Shown: in pieces, positions 1 through 12,883 of the stretch
Layout: each line of letters starts with the position of its first letter
Numbering within the stretch: position 1 is the first letter of the stretch
NCBI RefSeq assembly: GCF_000313135.1
Contig: NW_004457343.1
Span: forward strand, 407,321-471,320
From: Acanthamoeba castellanii str. Neff
Lineage: Eukaryota > Discosea > Longamoebia > Acanthamoebidae
Reading direction: 5' to 3'
DNA length: 64,000 nucleotides
Translations under genes and position numbers: made by a program
The notes under the pieces: generated by a model
What the model was told of the DNA's origin: nothing
Database searches by the model: none
What the model saw: the letters and a program-made list of their open reading frames with translations, nothing else

Positions 1-306
1 GTATAATATACTATTATAATATTTATTTGTGGTGTAAAGGATGATGATGGAGGTACCGAGGATGGTGAGGTAGAGAAGAAGATTGCCGTGGCCGCCCTTT
101 GCATCGGGTCGATCGATGGAATTGAGGAGGCGGCCCCACCAGTGTGCGGCGCGCCTCTGCCGCCGTTCATCGGCGAGAGAGGGCAGGAGCTGCGCGCTAT
201 CGTCGTTCGAACCTCCGAGCATATCCTCCGGCGGCAGCTGCCCGATGGATGTGCTCCTGGGCCTTCGATCTCGCGTCGCCAGTCGCTCCTCTCCACTCCC
301 GTACAT
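1..306 (-). CDS. 5' end of an unidentified membrane protein (partial)
   Basis: Reading the minus strand from the ATG at 304-306 gives an open frame that stays open to the window edge. The first ~65 residues are polar, with an acidic/Arg-rich stretch. They are followed by a segment beginning HWWGRLLNS and then a hydrophobic run (LLLYLTILGTSIIIL) that could be a membrane span. The last ~40 bases are A/T-rich and probably belong to an intron, with a possible GTACCT donor near position 55. The rest of the gene lies outside the window. I do not recognise the family. The start is the first in-frame ATG. Confidence 0.45.
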   Translation of the reverse strand, partial: MYGSGEERLATRDRRPRSTSIGQLPPEDMLGGSNDDSAQLLPSLADERRQRRAAHWWGRLLNSIDRPDAKGGHGNLLLYLTILGTSIIILYTTNKYYNSILY

Positions 307-426
307 CTTGCAGCTTCGTAAAAATAAATAAATAAGACTGGATATTATTTTTAAAGAGATATTATATTTTTATTGTGTTTTCTCCTTTTTGGGTAAATGA
401 TTTTGTATTTTAAATGCACAAAAGCA

Positions 427-3400
427 TCAGATGCAGCCGGTGCATGAGGCGGCGAGTCCCACCTTGTTGGGCGCCGAGGGGTAGCTCGTTGCGACGGTAC
501 AGTTGCACCGCCGCCGCATGTCGAGCGCCGCAATGTCCATCGTATTGTGCACTGTGTGTGTGTGTGTGGCGTGCATGAGTGTTGCGTGCCATGTGCGTGT
601 CGTCGTAACGAGAAGAAACAGTAAAACGTTGAGAAAGGTGGAGGGAGCTCCGAACCGATGATGAACTGGGTCTTGTGGATGAACTTCTGCGTGATGGCCG
701 CCTTCGAGGTGTCGGTAAAGTAGGACACAATGTCGGGCAGCTCGACCGACTTGAGGGTGCACTTCTTGATTATCTGCATGCACGTGCGATAGAACGAAAG
801 AACGAATGTGATGAGTGATTACTAAGAGCACTAAAGCGAGGTTGACACTAACATAGTTCGTAATAGTGTTAATAGCATAGTTGGTTTTAGTGTACGCACC
901 TTCTTGATGGTGCGGGCGGCAAGAAGGCTGGTGACGAGGTTCTGCTTCTCGAGTTCCTTGAGGTGGGGCAGCATGTCAAAGTAGAACTGTTTGAAGTTGA
1001 CGAAGCGCGAGATCGGCGTCGACGTGATGCCCACGTCCTCCATATTCAGCAAGCACGTCGCAAACCTGCGCGCTCGCTCTATTAGCGCTCATGGCTCACA
1101 ACATAAACATAAAAATTTAATTATGCTGAGACAACACAATGTCGGTACCCGCAGAAGGGCGAAGGTTGAATTGTGAACTTGCCGTAGCCCAGCGCGCCAA
1201 AGAATGGCTCGAACACCTGGCCCACCTTCATCGGGAAGAAGTCTATGGGCGATTCCACACGCGACACACACACACACACACACACACACAACGCAGGCGC
1301 GCGACGCATCAGCACAAGATACGCATTCCAAGGCACACGGACGGGGTGGGTAGAGGACCTGCGGTGGTGATGGCGCCCTCGGTGGCCGCCTCGATGGCCT
1401 GCAGCAGCTCGTACGGGTCGAGCGTGTCCAGCGAAATCAACTCCTCGGCAGGTGAAAGGACCACCGACGGGCCAGCCGGCTGGGAAGGGAGCGGGCGCGA
1501 GGGAAGTGATGATGACGTCAGCGACCACATTAGGACTTTGGGGCCCGGCTGGTCTCAGCGTACCTGTGGGCTGAACGGCTCGATGCTGGTGGAAACGTAG
1601 AGGATCTTCTTTCGCAGGAGCGAGTACGAGTTGTCCCACCGGAGTCTATACACGCCTGGTCGCTTCACCAGCACTTGACCCTGTGCGTCGCGTCAGTGTG
1701 TCGTATGTATGTGTCGTGTGTCATGTGTCGTGTGTTGTGCGTGTCGTGTGTGTCGTGTGTGTCGTGTGCGGTTGATACCTCAACCAACTGCTGGCTGCAG
1801 GAGTAACGGCGCATAGGCTGGATCTCTTCCTGCGTGAGCGAAACGGTTAGGGCGCGCACACACGACTCGCATGTGGGGACGGCCGTCCGTACGATGGCGT
1901 CGTCAGGTTTGCCCGCCTCGGTGAAGACCACGCCGAAGGCGATGTCGTTGTCCTGCGTCTTGAATCGCCATCGGAGCCGGACGCCGACCTCCTTGATCTC
2001 CTTGATCATCTCCACCTTGCCCTTGGCTCCGGACGATACAGAGATCTTCCTCAGCGCCTCGGGCTCTATCGTGACCGGCTGCTCCTCCTTCTGCGCTTCC
2101 GTTGTCGACAGGTCGACAGCTGCGGCACCGACATAGAGTGAGACACACGCGCGTGGTCAGCGGGTGAAGCTTGCCGCCAAGCGCGACTGCGAGCGCGGTT
2201 TAGTCGACAGATTGTAGGTACGTTGCTCGGCGGGTGGGGCTGTCCCGGGGGACTGGGCGGAGTCCTGGGCGAGGGATCGGTTCCTGTTCCTCGCCTTGAG
2301 CTGCGCCGAGCTGAGGATCTGCTTGGGCGGCCGCTCCAGCGAAATAATCACGAATCTGGCAGCAGCACAGGTTCCTGGGAGTCAGTTCGCTACGCACACG
2401 CACACGCACACATGCACACGCACACGCACACACGCACAACACATCGCACGGGCTCCGTGCGGGTATCGTACCGGATGAGATTACACTCTTTCCTCAAGAT
2501 GGCCAAGAGTTCATTCATGAATGGGAACGGGCGGCTCACGGAGAGCGTGATCACCAGCTGGATGCCTGCAGCAGGCACGAGAAGGTGACGGTGAGCCCAC
2601 GTGTGTGTGTGTGTGTGTGTGTGTGCTGCACGGTCGTAGCACACCACAGCGTACCGGAGAATTCTTGGATGGAATAGACGAGCTTGGCAATCTCCTGCCG
2701 GCACAGCTCCTCGTCGCCCCTTCGGAGGAAGTACTTGAGCGCGGGATACACCCACGGACGGAGGAAAATGGAGTCGGGCAGCCGACACAACAGCATCAGC
2801 CGTTCGTAGGACACCTGCAAAGAAAGTTTGAGTCTTGACGTGATCGCACACGCACACGCACCACCGCACACACACGCACACAATGTACCTCGATCAAGAT
2901 GGGCGTTGCTGGCAACAGCTTTTCGACAAAGTGGACCTTGGCGTTCAGGGCTTCCATGTCCGTGGTGAGCTTGCCCAATATTTTGAGCACAAACTGTTGA
3001 GAGAGAGAGAGAGAGAGCGCGCGCGCGCGCGTGTCGTGTGGTGACGCAGGAGCAAGTGTAATATTAGCAACACGGCCACATGACCCGGGGGGGAGCGGGC
3101 AAGACGTGCCTTGTGCCCCGGCGGGTAGAGGGACTGCAAGCGGAGGATCTCCTTTTCGATCGCTTCATCGGAGAGGAGCGCCTTGTCTTGGAACAGCGCG
3201 AGCTCCAACTGCGCGCACGCACACAATACGAACATATACGCACACGTCAGTGGGTTGTTGTGTGGTGGCGATGGTGGTGGTCAAGTCTCGGCCATATTGG
3301 GTTATGTAGTGCGCTGGTGGTGTGCGTGCCACAAGAGGGAAGTTCTCCGCGGTGGGGTTGGTGTTGATCTTGGCCTGAAAATCCTCGATGTCGGCCACAC

Positions 3401-4005
3401 TCTTTTCTGGGACTGGAGCACCACGGCAGACGATCAGTGAGCCGAGGTGTGCGTGTGCGTGGTGCGTGCGTGCGTGCGAGCGTGCGTGTCACCTTTGGGC
3501 GGTGTAGCGTAGGACATGGCGTCCTTGAAGAACTTGGAGTTGGAGCAGTAGTGCGTCTCCTGATCGCCGTGCTCCTTACAACTGTTGTGGGCGAATGTAA
3601 CCACCGATGTGAGCCGGGTGAGTGCCGCCCAATGGTCCTTCCGCAGAAGAAGCGGAGAAGAGCTGGTCAGCGAGGGAGTGAGCACGGGGCACGTACTGTA
3701 CAATGAGCCACACCTGCTTCGTGGCGAGGCGCTTCACCACCGAGGCCGGCTGCCATTCCACGCCTGAGCAAAAGTCAATCATCTTTACTCATTCAAAAAG
3801 TAATAAATCGCGGAGCAATCAAAAGGAAGAAAGCGTGGGCGAGCGATGAGGAACCGTTGCGATCAATGAGAGCGCACAGAGGGCAGACGGAGAACGTTTC
3901 GTAGAGGACCTACAACAAAATGTGTGAGGAAATTCAAGAAAGTGAAATTCCTTCTCGATCCTTGATCGCAGGTACCTTTTCCGGTCCTGCCGCCGGGGCC
4001 TGCAT
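427..4005 (-). CDS. GOLD-domain protein with N-terminal Cys motifs like radical-SAM tetraether-synthase relatives
   Basis: Many short exons. Exon 1 (3976-4005) encodes MQAPAAGPEK and splices to VLYETFSVCPLC. A later exon gives VWLIVHCKEHG followed by THYCSNSKFF. CPLC, then V-W-L, C-x2-HG and a C-S-N block is the N-terminal signature I associate with archaeal-type radical SAM proteins of the Tes/MJ0619 group. The central part (about 2350-3210) contains LKILGKLTTDMEALN, RLPDSIFLRPWVYPALKYF and IQLVITLSVSRPFPF, but no CxxxCxxC cluster-binding motif. The stretch at about 1560-2100 is a good GOLD domain: LRWRFKTQDNDIAFGVVF, then GVYRLRWDNSYSLLRKK. The C-terminal ~200 residues are unrecognised. GOLD domains mediate protein or lipid contacts in Golgi and Sec14-like proteins. 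The GOLD call is solid; the radical-SAM relationship is tentative. The gene is tail-to-head with the histidine kinase. Confidence 0.6.
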
Positions 4006-4319
4006 TTCGTGGTTATGCCGTTGACGTGGTTCTATCGGCTCTTCCCGATGCAAGCAGCGCTCTGTCCAAGTTTCGCTTTCGTTTTCGATTTATTACGATT
4101 TATTCGGAAGAACAGGGTAATTAAATAATAATATATATATATATCTCGTGCAACAGGGAGAAGCTGGCAAGTATTTCAGTTGTTCGTTTGTTCGTTGTTG
4201 TTGGTTTTTACACTCAAAATTGACCCACCACCATCAGGGCAAGCTCTTTTCCCTGTGGCGGTGGGTGCAGGTGGAGATGATGGTGATGCTGCGTGCGACT
4301 CGTGCGTGTCGATGGTCGA
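4006..4319. other. Intergenic: promoter of the GOLD-domain gene and 3' flank of the histidine kinase
   Basis: This 314-base stretch holds no supported gene. It is A/T-rich, with a TA dinucleotide run at about 4130-4143 and T-rich tracts around 4180-4215. The minus-strand GOLD gene starts at its right-hand border with the preceding gene's end on the left, so it should contain the core promoter of that gene and the 3' untranslated region of the kinase. Confidence 0.5.
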
Positions 4320-7300
4320 TCACTTGCAGGCCTTGGCGCTGTTGCGGCTGGTGGTGTAGTGGAGGATGGTGTCGAAGAGCTCGGCCTTCTGTACGGGCTT
4401 GAGGAGGCAGTAGTCGAAGCCCACCTGCCTGCACTGCTGCGTCTGCTCGGTGAGCGAGTTGCCGGTGATGGCGATCATCGGCGTGTCGATGCCCTCCTCG
4501 CGCAGCTCCGCCACCATGCGATAGCCGTCCTTGACTGGCATCAGGCAGTCAATCAGCATCACGTCGAATCCCTCCTTGTTCTTCATCACAATGTCGATCG
4601 CCTGGTCCAACAAAGAATGTCAGTCAAGAGTGTTCGCGCTTACTGCACACCGGCGCATTGGGTGAGCGCTGTACGGTACCTGTTGTCCGTTCTCGGCGAG
4701 GGTGACGTGGCACTGCTCCTTGGAGAGGATGGCGTTCATGGTCTTGCGCATCAGCGAGTTGTCGTCGACCACGAGGACCCGCAGCCCGCTCAGGTGGTTC
4801 CGGTTCGATTGGTCGTTGTGCGTCGTCGGGAGGAGCGCCGAGGCCGCCGGTGGACTCGAGAACGTGGGTTCGAGCTGCTGCCGGAGTTGCTGCTGCGTCT
4901 CGGGCGCGGTTTGCCACTCACTCGAGGGACTATCGGGGCTGTCGTCCTCGGGCACCGTGTCAAAGGGCACGTGGAAGGTGAAGCTGCTGCCCTTGCCGAG
5001 CTGCGAGCGACACCAGAGGTTGCCGCCCATCACCGTGCACAGCCGCTTGGTGATCGCCAATCCCAGCCCTGTACAGTTGTGCAGTGTCAACATTGTTAGC
5101 TCAACTCACCTGCCGTGTGCGGTGATGCGTGTGCGTGTCGCGGTGCTGTGCATTGTTTGCTGCAAGTGGCGAGGCGGCGTACCGGTCTTTTCGCTGCACA
5201 TGAGGGTGGGGTCGTCGATGTGGGTGTAGACGGAGAAGAGGTTCTTCTGGTCCTCCTCGCTGATGCCGATGCCCGTGTCTTCCACCTCAATGCGCAGGTA
5301 CCGGACGCCCATGGCTTCCAACTCGTCCGCCGACGATCCGTCCGGGTGCTTCTCCCGATCGTCGCCCGATGACGAATCATCGTCTTCGCCGCTCTCGCCG
5401 TCCAACCGCAAACCGCCCTCGCTGTAGTCGTGGTCGTCGTTGTCGTTGGTGGTGCTGCTGTCGGGGATGACCGGGATGGCCTTCATCTCGCCGCTCATCG
5501 CGCCCTGGGTGTCGACGCGACAGCGGACCACGATACGGCCGTGCTCGGTGTACTTCTGGGCGTTGGTCAGGAGGTTCATGAGCACCTGCTCCACGCGCTT
5601 GCGATCGCAGAAGGCCCGGCGCGGCACCGAGCGCTCCACCTCCAATGCCATATCGAGATTCCCTGGAGGACAGACCACACACGAGGATGGGTCAATGATT
5701 GTGAGTGTCAATGCGGCCAACCCTCAACGGTAGACTCGGGGCGGTACACTGTGTGTGGTGTGTGTGTGTGTGCGCGCGCGTGTGTACCTTTGTGCCACTC
5801 GGTCTTCTTGGCCATCTCGATGGCGATTTGAAGCGTTGATCGGATGTCGAACTCTTCCTTCTTCATCGAGAATTGATGCGTTTCAATCCGCGTGTAGTCG
5901 ACGATATCGTCAATCTGTATAGCAGTAAGTTTGTTAAAATCTGAGAAATATGCGTGTCGTACACTGTATGAGTGAAGCGAGCTGTGGCGACGTACCACGC
6001 GGTGCATGATACTTGTGGCGCGGTGCATGATGGCCATCATGTTCGTGGCAGAGGCACCCGACAAGTCGACTTCCTCTTCCTTCCACTCCGATTGCAGCAC
6101 TTGCAATCCAGAGATGATGGCCTGCATTCAAAAGAACGAAAGCGTAAAACAACATAGGAGTTAAACTACACATTTTCTTGCTGTCTAAAAAGTTGAGAGT
6201 TAGGGGAGGGCGTCATACCTGAAGAGGGTTTCGTATCTCGTGGCTGAGGAAAGCGAGGAATTTGTTTCGTTCGACGGACTTCTTCTTCTGGGAGATGTCG
6301 CTGAAGACGGCAGAGAAGTAGCGCTTGCGCTGGAAGATGAAGGACGACAGCGAGAGGTCGATCGACAGCAGTCCGCCGCCCATGCTGCGCGCGTGCGTCG
6401 CCACATGCGCGCCCAACATCTTCTGCTGCACCCCGTCGCTGAAGCGCGACCAATCCATCGCCCGCTCCTCGTCATAATAGGGGATCACATCACTAACGAC
6501 ACGCCATCGAGAAATTATCAGCTCTACGATCACTCGCCCTGCGTGCGGTGGTGCGTGTGCGGTGTAACCCGACAGGAATGTGTGGTATGCGGGTGGGAAG
6601 GCACCTGAGATGACGGCAGCGAGACAGGAGGGCTCGGCCGCTCCTGTAGCCCAGCATGCGGGCGGCCCCGTTGTTGACGTGTCGCAGACGCAGCTTGGCG
6701 TCGAGCACCACCACGCCTTCGCCGACTGAGTCGAGCACCGCGTGGCTGATCTCCCGCGCGTCGAAATCCGCGACGCCCAGCGGCTGCGGGTGGAAGTGGT
6801 AGTTCTGTGCTGCTCGGCCCGTCTGGCTTGGCTCGTCTGGAAGTGTTGTTTCGGCTTCGCCCCTCGGTGTAGTCGATTTTGATGTTGACGACGATGCCGG
6901 GGTTGTTGGTGCCTCGGTCTTTGTTGCGGGCGTTGAAGAGGAAGAAGATGACGACGAAGAAGATGTTGATGATGGTTGAGACGGCACGCACTCGTAGAGC
7001 TGCATGAGGGTGGCCAGCATCGAGAGGAAGCCCTGGAGCCAGGCGGCGTGATGGGGTGCGAACCCACCAGGCCGGTTGGCCAGGGCGAGAAGGCCAATGA
7101 TGCGGTCGCCCCAGAAGATGGGCACCTCCATAAAGTGGTCGATGTCGGGGTGGCCCGACGGCACCCCGCCGCGGCTGTGGGGGCTGGTCGAAGGATCGTT
7201 GCATATGAACGGGGCTCGCGTCCGCCAGCTCATCCCGTAGAGGCGGGGTCCAGTCGACATGTCCTCGAGCGCGAACGTGAAGCCCTCGGGCACCACCAGA

Positions 7301-7756
7301 TCGACCATCTTAGGACTCCACCCGATAGTTGTGATCGCCTTCACCAAGATCTGTGGTGTAGTAGTATAACCTGGTGAGTACTAAGAGATGGGAGGCAAAG
7401 GCGTGGATGGCCAGAACGCGCTTAACATGAAATGAAAGGTGTGCCATAGGGGCGCTTGAGCAAGAAGAATGGGTCATTCCATGATGGAGTGCACGTACAG
7501 TGAGTTTACCCTCGCGTGGTACGATGCGACCTATGTAGCCGTAGTGGGATGCGGTGACGCGGATGACGCCGTCAAGGAGGGCGTTGAAGGCGGCCCACGA
7601 GGAGGCACCCTCGTGATACCGGCGTAAGGCCGTCGCGGCCACGCTCACCAATCTTCGTTCCCATTCCATCTTCATCTTCTGGTGCGCATGTTCTTCCTTT
7701 TGTTGTAGATGTTGGTTCCATTGTGTTTCCTCCGTAGGTGGTGGAGGTTCCATCAT
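4320..7756 (-). CDS. Hybrid histidine kinase: GAF, PAS, HisKA, HATPase, receiver
   Basis: Two-component sensor kinase that would autophosphorylate on His and pass the phosphate to its own receiver Asp. Order from the N terminus: an ~80-residue leader; a GAF-type domain (about 7050-7650, with MEVPIFWGDRIIGLLALANR); a Ser/Thr-rich linker; a PAS-like domain (about 6600-6800, DSVGEGVVVLDAKLRLRHVNN); the HisKA H-box FLAFLSHEIRNPLQ near 6215; and the ATPase domain with N-box NLLTNAQKYTEHG (about 5560), G1 VEDTGIGI (about 5265) and G2 GLGLAITK (about 5050). An acidic low-complexity insert lies between N and G1. The C-terminal receiver has LVVDDNSLMR and the phospho-acceptor Asp in VMLIDCLMPVKDG, and ends in KPVQKAELF. 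No membrane span is seen, so it is probably cytosolic. The start used is MMEPPPPTEE at 7754-7756; the frame extends further upstream only from a TTG. It diverges from GUF1. Confidence 0.88.
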
Positions 7757-8295
7757 CGAAGAAAAACCTAATCTTGGGCTACAATGCCCCTCCCTCAACC
7801 AGCTGACGCTTCTCTCTCTCTCTTCTGGTGACAACTTTTAAGTTGGCGTCCTCCAGCTCCGTGCGTCGAGGAGGGCAGCGCCACCACACGTCGCGCACTT
7901 CAACGAGAGTTGAGGCCTTGCTCCCGTCGTCGCACAGCCGCAACATGTGCTCAACTTCCTGACTGGAATTCCCAAGGAATCGACCAGCAGTCTGACCCTA
8001 CCCAACCACCAGCGACCCGGAGTTTGTTGCACGTGGAGTTGCCGTGGTTGGCGATCACATGAAACGAGCTCAGCCGTGGATTTTGAGCTGGGTCAGGAGC
8101 TCACCCGCGGGACTTGCCTTTCCAAGTCAATTTCAATATCCGGCGGAGTAACTTGCATTTTCTTTTTTCATTTCTGGTTATTTCCTTTCTTTTCATGGGT
8201 GAGCGGTGTAACCGAACTTTTACCTAATTTAAGCAGTTTTGGCTCCAGAGAAATTGATGGGGAAAAGATAAGATAACTACTATTGTCACTGCAGG
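7757..8295. promoter_or_regulatory. Divergent promoter region between the histidine kinase and GUF1
   Basis: About 540 bases between two divergent start codons, with no convincing coding sequence. The GUF1-proximal part has a T-rich block (about 8155-8200) and the GATA-like AAGATAAGATAA at about 8264-8275, 20 bases before the GUF1 ATG. A tract of repeated CT lies at about 7810-7825 beside the kinase. Open frames crossing this stretch have no family resemblance and begin at non-ATG codons. Confidence 0.45.
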
Positions 8296-9054
8296 ATGCT
8301 GGGGCGCAGGGGACTGTTGGCTTCGCGGGGGCCGGCGGCGGCGGTCAGCACGTCATCTAGATTTGTGGGCTTAAGATCCACGCCCCTCGCTTCTCCATCG
8401 CCTGCCTGGTCTTTTACTCCAATCTCGGGAAATTTACGGATTGGCACATCGGCCCCGATCTTGAGCCGGTTGCCGCTTCCCAAGACATTAGGCCCTCTCC
8501 CCTTAGGGCGCACCCTTTCCGGACTGTACCCACGTCGATGCTATGCGCAAAAGCTGACGCCAGCCGAGGTACTGGCACATATGCAATCAGCCCTCCTGAT
8601 TAATTCTGCCCCCCTTAACGATTTGTGCATCAAGGTGGCTGCAGAGGAGGCAGCCGCTCGAGGGGCACCCGATCTGTCCAAATTCCCCCCTTCCAAGATC
8701 CGCAACTTTTGCATTATTTCACACATCGACCACGGCAAGACAACGATGAGTACTCGCATCATGGAGAAAGCTGGTAATCGATCGCCCTTCATGTCAACAA
8801 CAGCGACAACAGCACTTTGCCATAGTTTTTACGATGCTCCATCACACCAGGCACGATATCGCTGGACAAGGAGGGGTTGTACCTGGACAAGCTGCAGGTG
8901 GAGAAGGAGCGTGGCATCACCGTGCGAGCACACACCACCTCGCTCGTCTACAAGCACAGCGATGGGGAATCCTACCTCCTCAATCTCATCGACACACCAG
9001 TAACGCTCCATCTTCCACAGCTTTCCTTTTCAGCCATCGATTGATTGTCTTTGT

Positions 9055-9091
<37 letters not shown>

Positions 9092-12023
9092 CAATGGGCA
9101 ACAGGGTCATGTGGACTTCACCTATGAAGTGTCGCGTTCCCTGAAGGCCTGCCAGGGTGCCGTGCTGCTGGTCGACTGTACCCAAGGCATTCAAGCTCAG
9201 ACGGTATACATCGCTGTGTCGTGTCGTGTCGTGTGCCGTTGTATGTATGATGCATGTGCGGCGTCAGCTTAGTAAGCTTTCATTTCGCCCAAAACAGGTA
9301 GCCAACTACTTTCTCGCGTGGGAGGCCAACCTCAAGATCATCCCCGTCATGAACAAGATCGATCTGCCCACGTCAGGTACGCCCACGCACCCGTCTTCTG
9401 AAAATGTAGCACACCCTAACCCCGTACGCTCCCTCTATTCTCCCTCGGCCCGATGTCTGTCATGCAGATCCGGCGAGGGTGATAAAGGAGCTGGCCAACA
9501 TGGGATTCGAAGAGTCTGAGGTTCTGAAGGCTTCGGGCAAGACCGGCGAAGGCGTGGAGGGCATTCTCAAGGCGGTGATCGAGCGACTGCCGGCGTACGC
9601 TGCCCTCCGCTGCTCCGCTGGATTCACGCGCCTCACCACACACACACACACACACACACTCGTGCCCACATGTGCCCACGCGCGCAACAGACCGTCGGGA
9701 GACCCCGCGAAGCCGCTCAAGGCGCTCCTCTTCGAGAACTGGTACGACCAGTTCCGCGGGGTGGTGTGCCTCGTCAACATCCTCGACGGCGCTCTCAAGA
9801 AGGGTACCAAAACAACGCACACCTCGACCACTCCACCCTCCTCCCCCCCACAAAGGCCTACCCACGGCAACTTCATCACTCCACTCCACCCCATTCTGTG
9901 CTGTGCGTCGCTCACAACTGAGTCAATGACGCGGCGTCATATCAGGGGACCGTATCGTGGCGGCGTCGTCGAACAAGGTGTACGAATTGGAGAACGTGGG
10001 CATCCTCTACCCCGAGCGCGCGCCTACCGGAGCCCTGTACGTTGGAGCCCTCCAACCTATACTTTCTATTTATTCTATATTTCAAAATATAACAATACAT
10101 ATCTGTATGATGTTGACATGATGCGACCTCTGACTGTTGCGTCTGTGCGCTGGCAGGTACACGGGCCAGGTGGGATACATCATTGGAGGAATGCGAAGCA
10201 CGAAGGAGGCCCGCGTGGGCGATACCCTCTACCTTGAGGGCGCGCCGGTGGAGCCGCTCCCCGGTTTCAAATCCGCCAAGCCCATGGTCCGTCCCACACT
10301 TCGTCGCTCTATTGCGTGTCGTGTGCTTCGTGCGTGCCGTGTGCGTTGTTCGCTATGCGGCAAGTCTCACGACCTTTCGCCTATTGCAGGTGTTCGCTGG
10401 TCTGTATCCGGCGGACGGTGAGTCACTGGACCGGTTGACGGACGCCTTCGAGAAGCTCACCTTGAACGACGCCTCCGTGACCTACACCAAGGAGCGCAGG
10501 TTGCACGCACGCACGCAAATGATCATCATCGGCCAACTCACTTTAGACTAAACATGTCTCTGCCGGCAGCGACGCGCTCGGAATGGGCTTCCGGTGCGGA
10601 TTCCTGGGGCTCCTGCACATGGACGTTTTCCTCCAGCGATTGGAGCAGGTGCCCACTTCCCCTGCCCCCCCCCGGTGCTGTGCGGTGGTGCGGTGGTGCG
10701 TGTGCTGATAGTGGACCGGCACACAGGAGTACGGAACCGACGTGATCGCCACCGCGCCGACCGTGCCCTACATCGGTACGCCCCATTGATGCTTTGGGGC
10801 TCCAGGGTGCTATTCATATTCCTCTCTTCGGCGCGCGCTCTGATATGTGGACGGCGGCCACGGTTCATGTCACTGTGACGACAGTCACGACGAAGGAGGG
10901 CCAGGAGATCGTGGTCAACAATCCGTCGCTGTTCCCCGAGCAGCACGACATCCTCACCTGCACCGAGCCCGTCGCCGAGGCCCGCATCATCGCCCCCAAG
11001 GAATACCTCAGTCCTCTGCTCCGCCTCTGCCTCGTACGCTACACTTTTTATATTACATTATATTATCTATATTTTTTTCTATGTTATTTTATTTTCTATT
11101 ATTTTACCATGTTCATTTATTTATCTATTTTTATTATTTGTTGCAGGAGCGACGAGGCGTCCAGCAGGAGCTGTCGTACATCGATGAGGCGCGGCTGCAC
11201 CTGCGCTACCGCATCCCGCTGTCGGAGCTCATCACGGACTTCAACGACAGCCTCAAGGCGCTGACGTCGGGCTTCGCCACGTTCGACTACGAGGAGGCCG
11301 GCTACGAGGAATCGGAGCTGGTCAAGGTCGACGTGCTGATCAACGGCAAGCCCGTCGAGGCCCTCTCGGCCATCGCCCACCAATCCAAGGGCGTCAACTA
11401 CGGCAAGGACCTCGTCCAGAAGCTGCGCAAGGTCGTCAAACGGTGCGGACATCATCATCGTCGTCACACACACATACACACAACACACACACTCCCCCCC
11501 CCCGCCGCGCACACACACACACACACACAACACGTATACACTAAAAGGATGAGTTGGTTCTGGTGCGCGCAGGCAGTTGTTCCAGGTGGCGATCCAGGCG
11601 TCGGTGGACGGTAGGATCGTGGCTCGAGAAACGTACGCGGCTCTCTCTCCCCAGAAAGCTGGGCCTGGCGCAGACCTCTGGGAAGGGGACTCACACCTGT
11701 TCGAACCACGTTGGTGTCGCTCATCCGTGCAACAGGCTGCAGGCGCTGCGAAAGGACGTGACGGCCAAGTGCTACGGTGGCGACATCACCCGGAAGCGAA
11801 AGCTGCTGGAGAAGCAGAAGGAGGCACGACGCGACCTCCCGCCATGCATCCCCTTCCATGCCACTGACGTCCGCCCTGTGGTGTGTGTCGTGTGTCGTGT
11901 GTGTTGTGTCGTGTCGTGTGTGTCGTGTGCTACACACAGGGCAAGAAGAGGATGAAGACCATCGGCAACGTGCAGCTCTCGCAGGATGCCTTCTACAGCA
12001 TCCTCAAGAAGGGCGACGAGTAA
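8296..12023 (+). CDS. GUF1: Mitochondrial translation GTPase GUF1 / elongation factor 4 (LepA)
   Basis: LepA-family GTPase that binds mitochondrial ribosomes and promotes correct translocation. The first ~110 residues are Arg/Ser/Pro-rich and acid-poor, as expected for a mitochondrial presequence. Then come G1 SHIDHGKTT (about 8720), the switch region [13 protein letters not shown] (about 8910), G3 DTPGHVDF split by an intron at about 9000-9103, G4 NKID (about 9355) and G5 SGKTGEG (about 9535). Later exons carry LepA-specific blocks: [19 protein letters not shown] (about 10170), [20 protein letters not shown] (10580-10645), and the C-terminal domain with [19 protein letters not shown] (about 11370) and [18 protein letters not shown] (about 11772). 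It ends with KKGDE and TAA. At least a dozen introns; one near 11035-11145 is almost pure A/T. Converges with fumarase 140 bases downstream. Confidence 0.93.
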
Positions 12024-12161
12024 GGAAGGGATCCCCACAGCAAAACAAAGTCACCACCGCCTTCTACGTCGAAAAAGAAATGAAAATATTTTCTTGTGTC
12101 AAACGTCTCGGGCAACGGACGAGAGAGCACGATGGTATGATGGTGATGATGTGTTGATGAC

Positions 12162-12851
12162 TTAGTGGCTGAGGTTCTTGAAGAAGTCCTCGCCCTTGTC
12201 GTCCACGATCACAAAGGCCGGGAAGTCCTCCACTTCGATGCGCCACACGGCCTCCATGCCCAGCTCGGGGTACTCCAGCACCTCCACCTTCCTGATGCAG
12301 TCCTGCGCGAGACGAGCGGCGGGACCACCGATCGAGCCCAGGTAGAAGCCGCCGTACTTCTTGCACGCTGCACCCGCAACACAGAGAGTATTGACAATTA
12401 GCGTGTGCGTGTGCGTGTGCGGTGGTGCGTGTGCGTGTTGTGCCGCGGGATATGGCGCACCTTCGGTGACCTGCTTGCTTCGGTTGCCCTTGGCCAGGGT
12501 GATCAAGCTGCCGCCGTTCTTCATGAACATGTCCACGTACGAGTCCTGTTGTCGCAGATCTGACCGTCAGCATGCGTGCGGTGCCTTGTTTGCGGCAAGC
12601 ACACAAGGAAAGAGGCCACGCACCATGCGACCAGCAGTGGTGGGACCGAATGAGCCCGACGCATAACCCTCCGGCGTCTTGGCGGGACCTGCAGGCGCAC
12701 CATGCGTGAGCGACTGCGAGTGTCGTGTCGTTGGTCGTGCCGTGTCGTGTCGTGTCGTTGTTCGTGCGGTAAGGTTGCGGGAGGTGGGCTAGTACCAGCG
12801 TAGTAGATGATGTGGTCCTTGACGTACTGGGGCAGGCCCTGGCCGTTGTCC

Positions 12852-12883
<32 letters not shown>

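Noticed and set aside
427..1650. C-terminal part of the GOLD gene as a glycolipid-transfer (GLTP) domain
   Set aside because: VFEPFFGALG recalls the GLTP start, but the order of motifs and the W-x-K-R core are missing.
7754..7834. Longer N terminus of the histidine kinase from 7834
   Set aside because: It begins with TTG; the first in-frame ATG pair is at 7751-7756.
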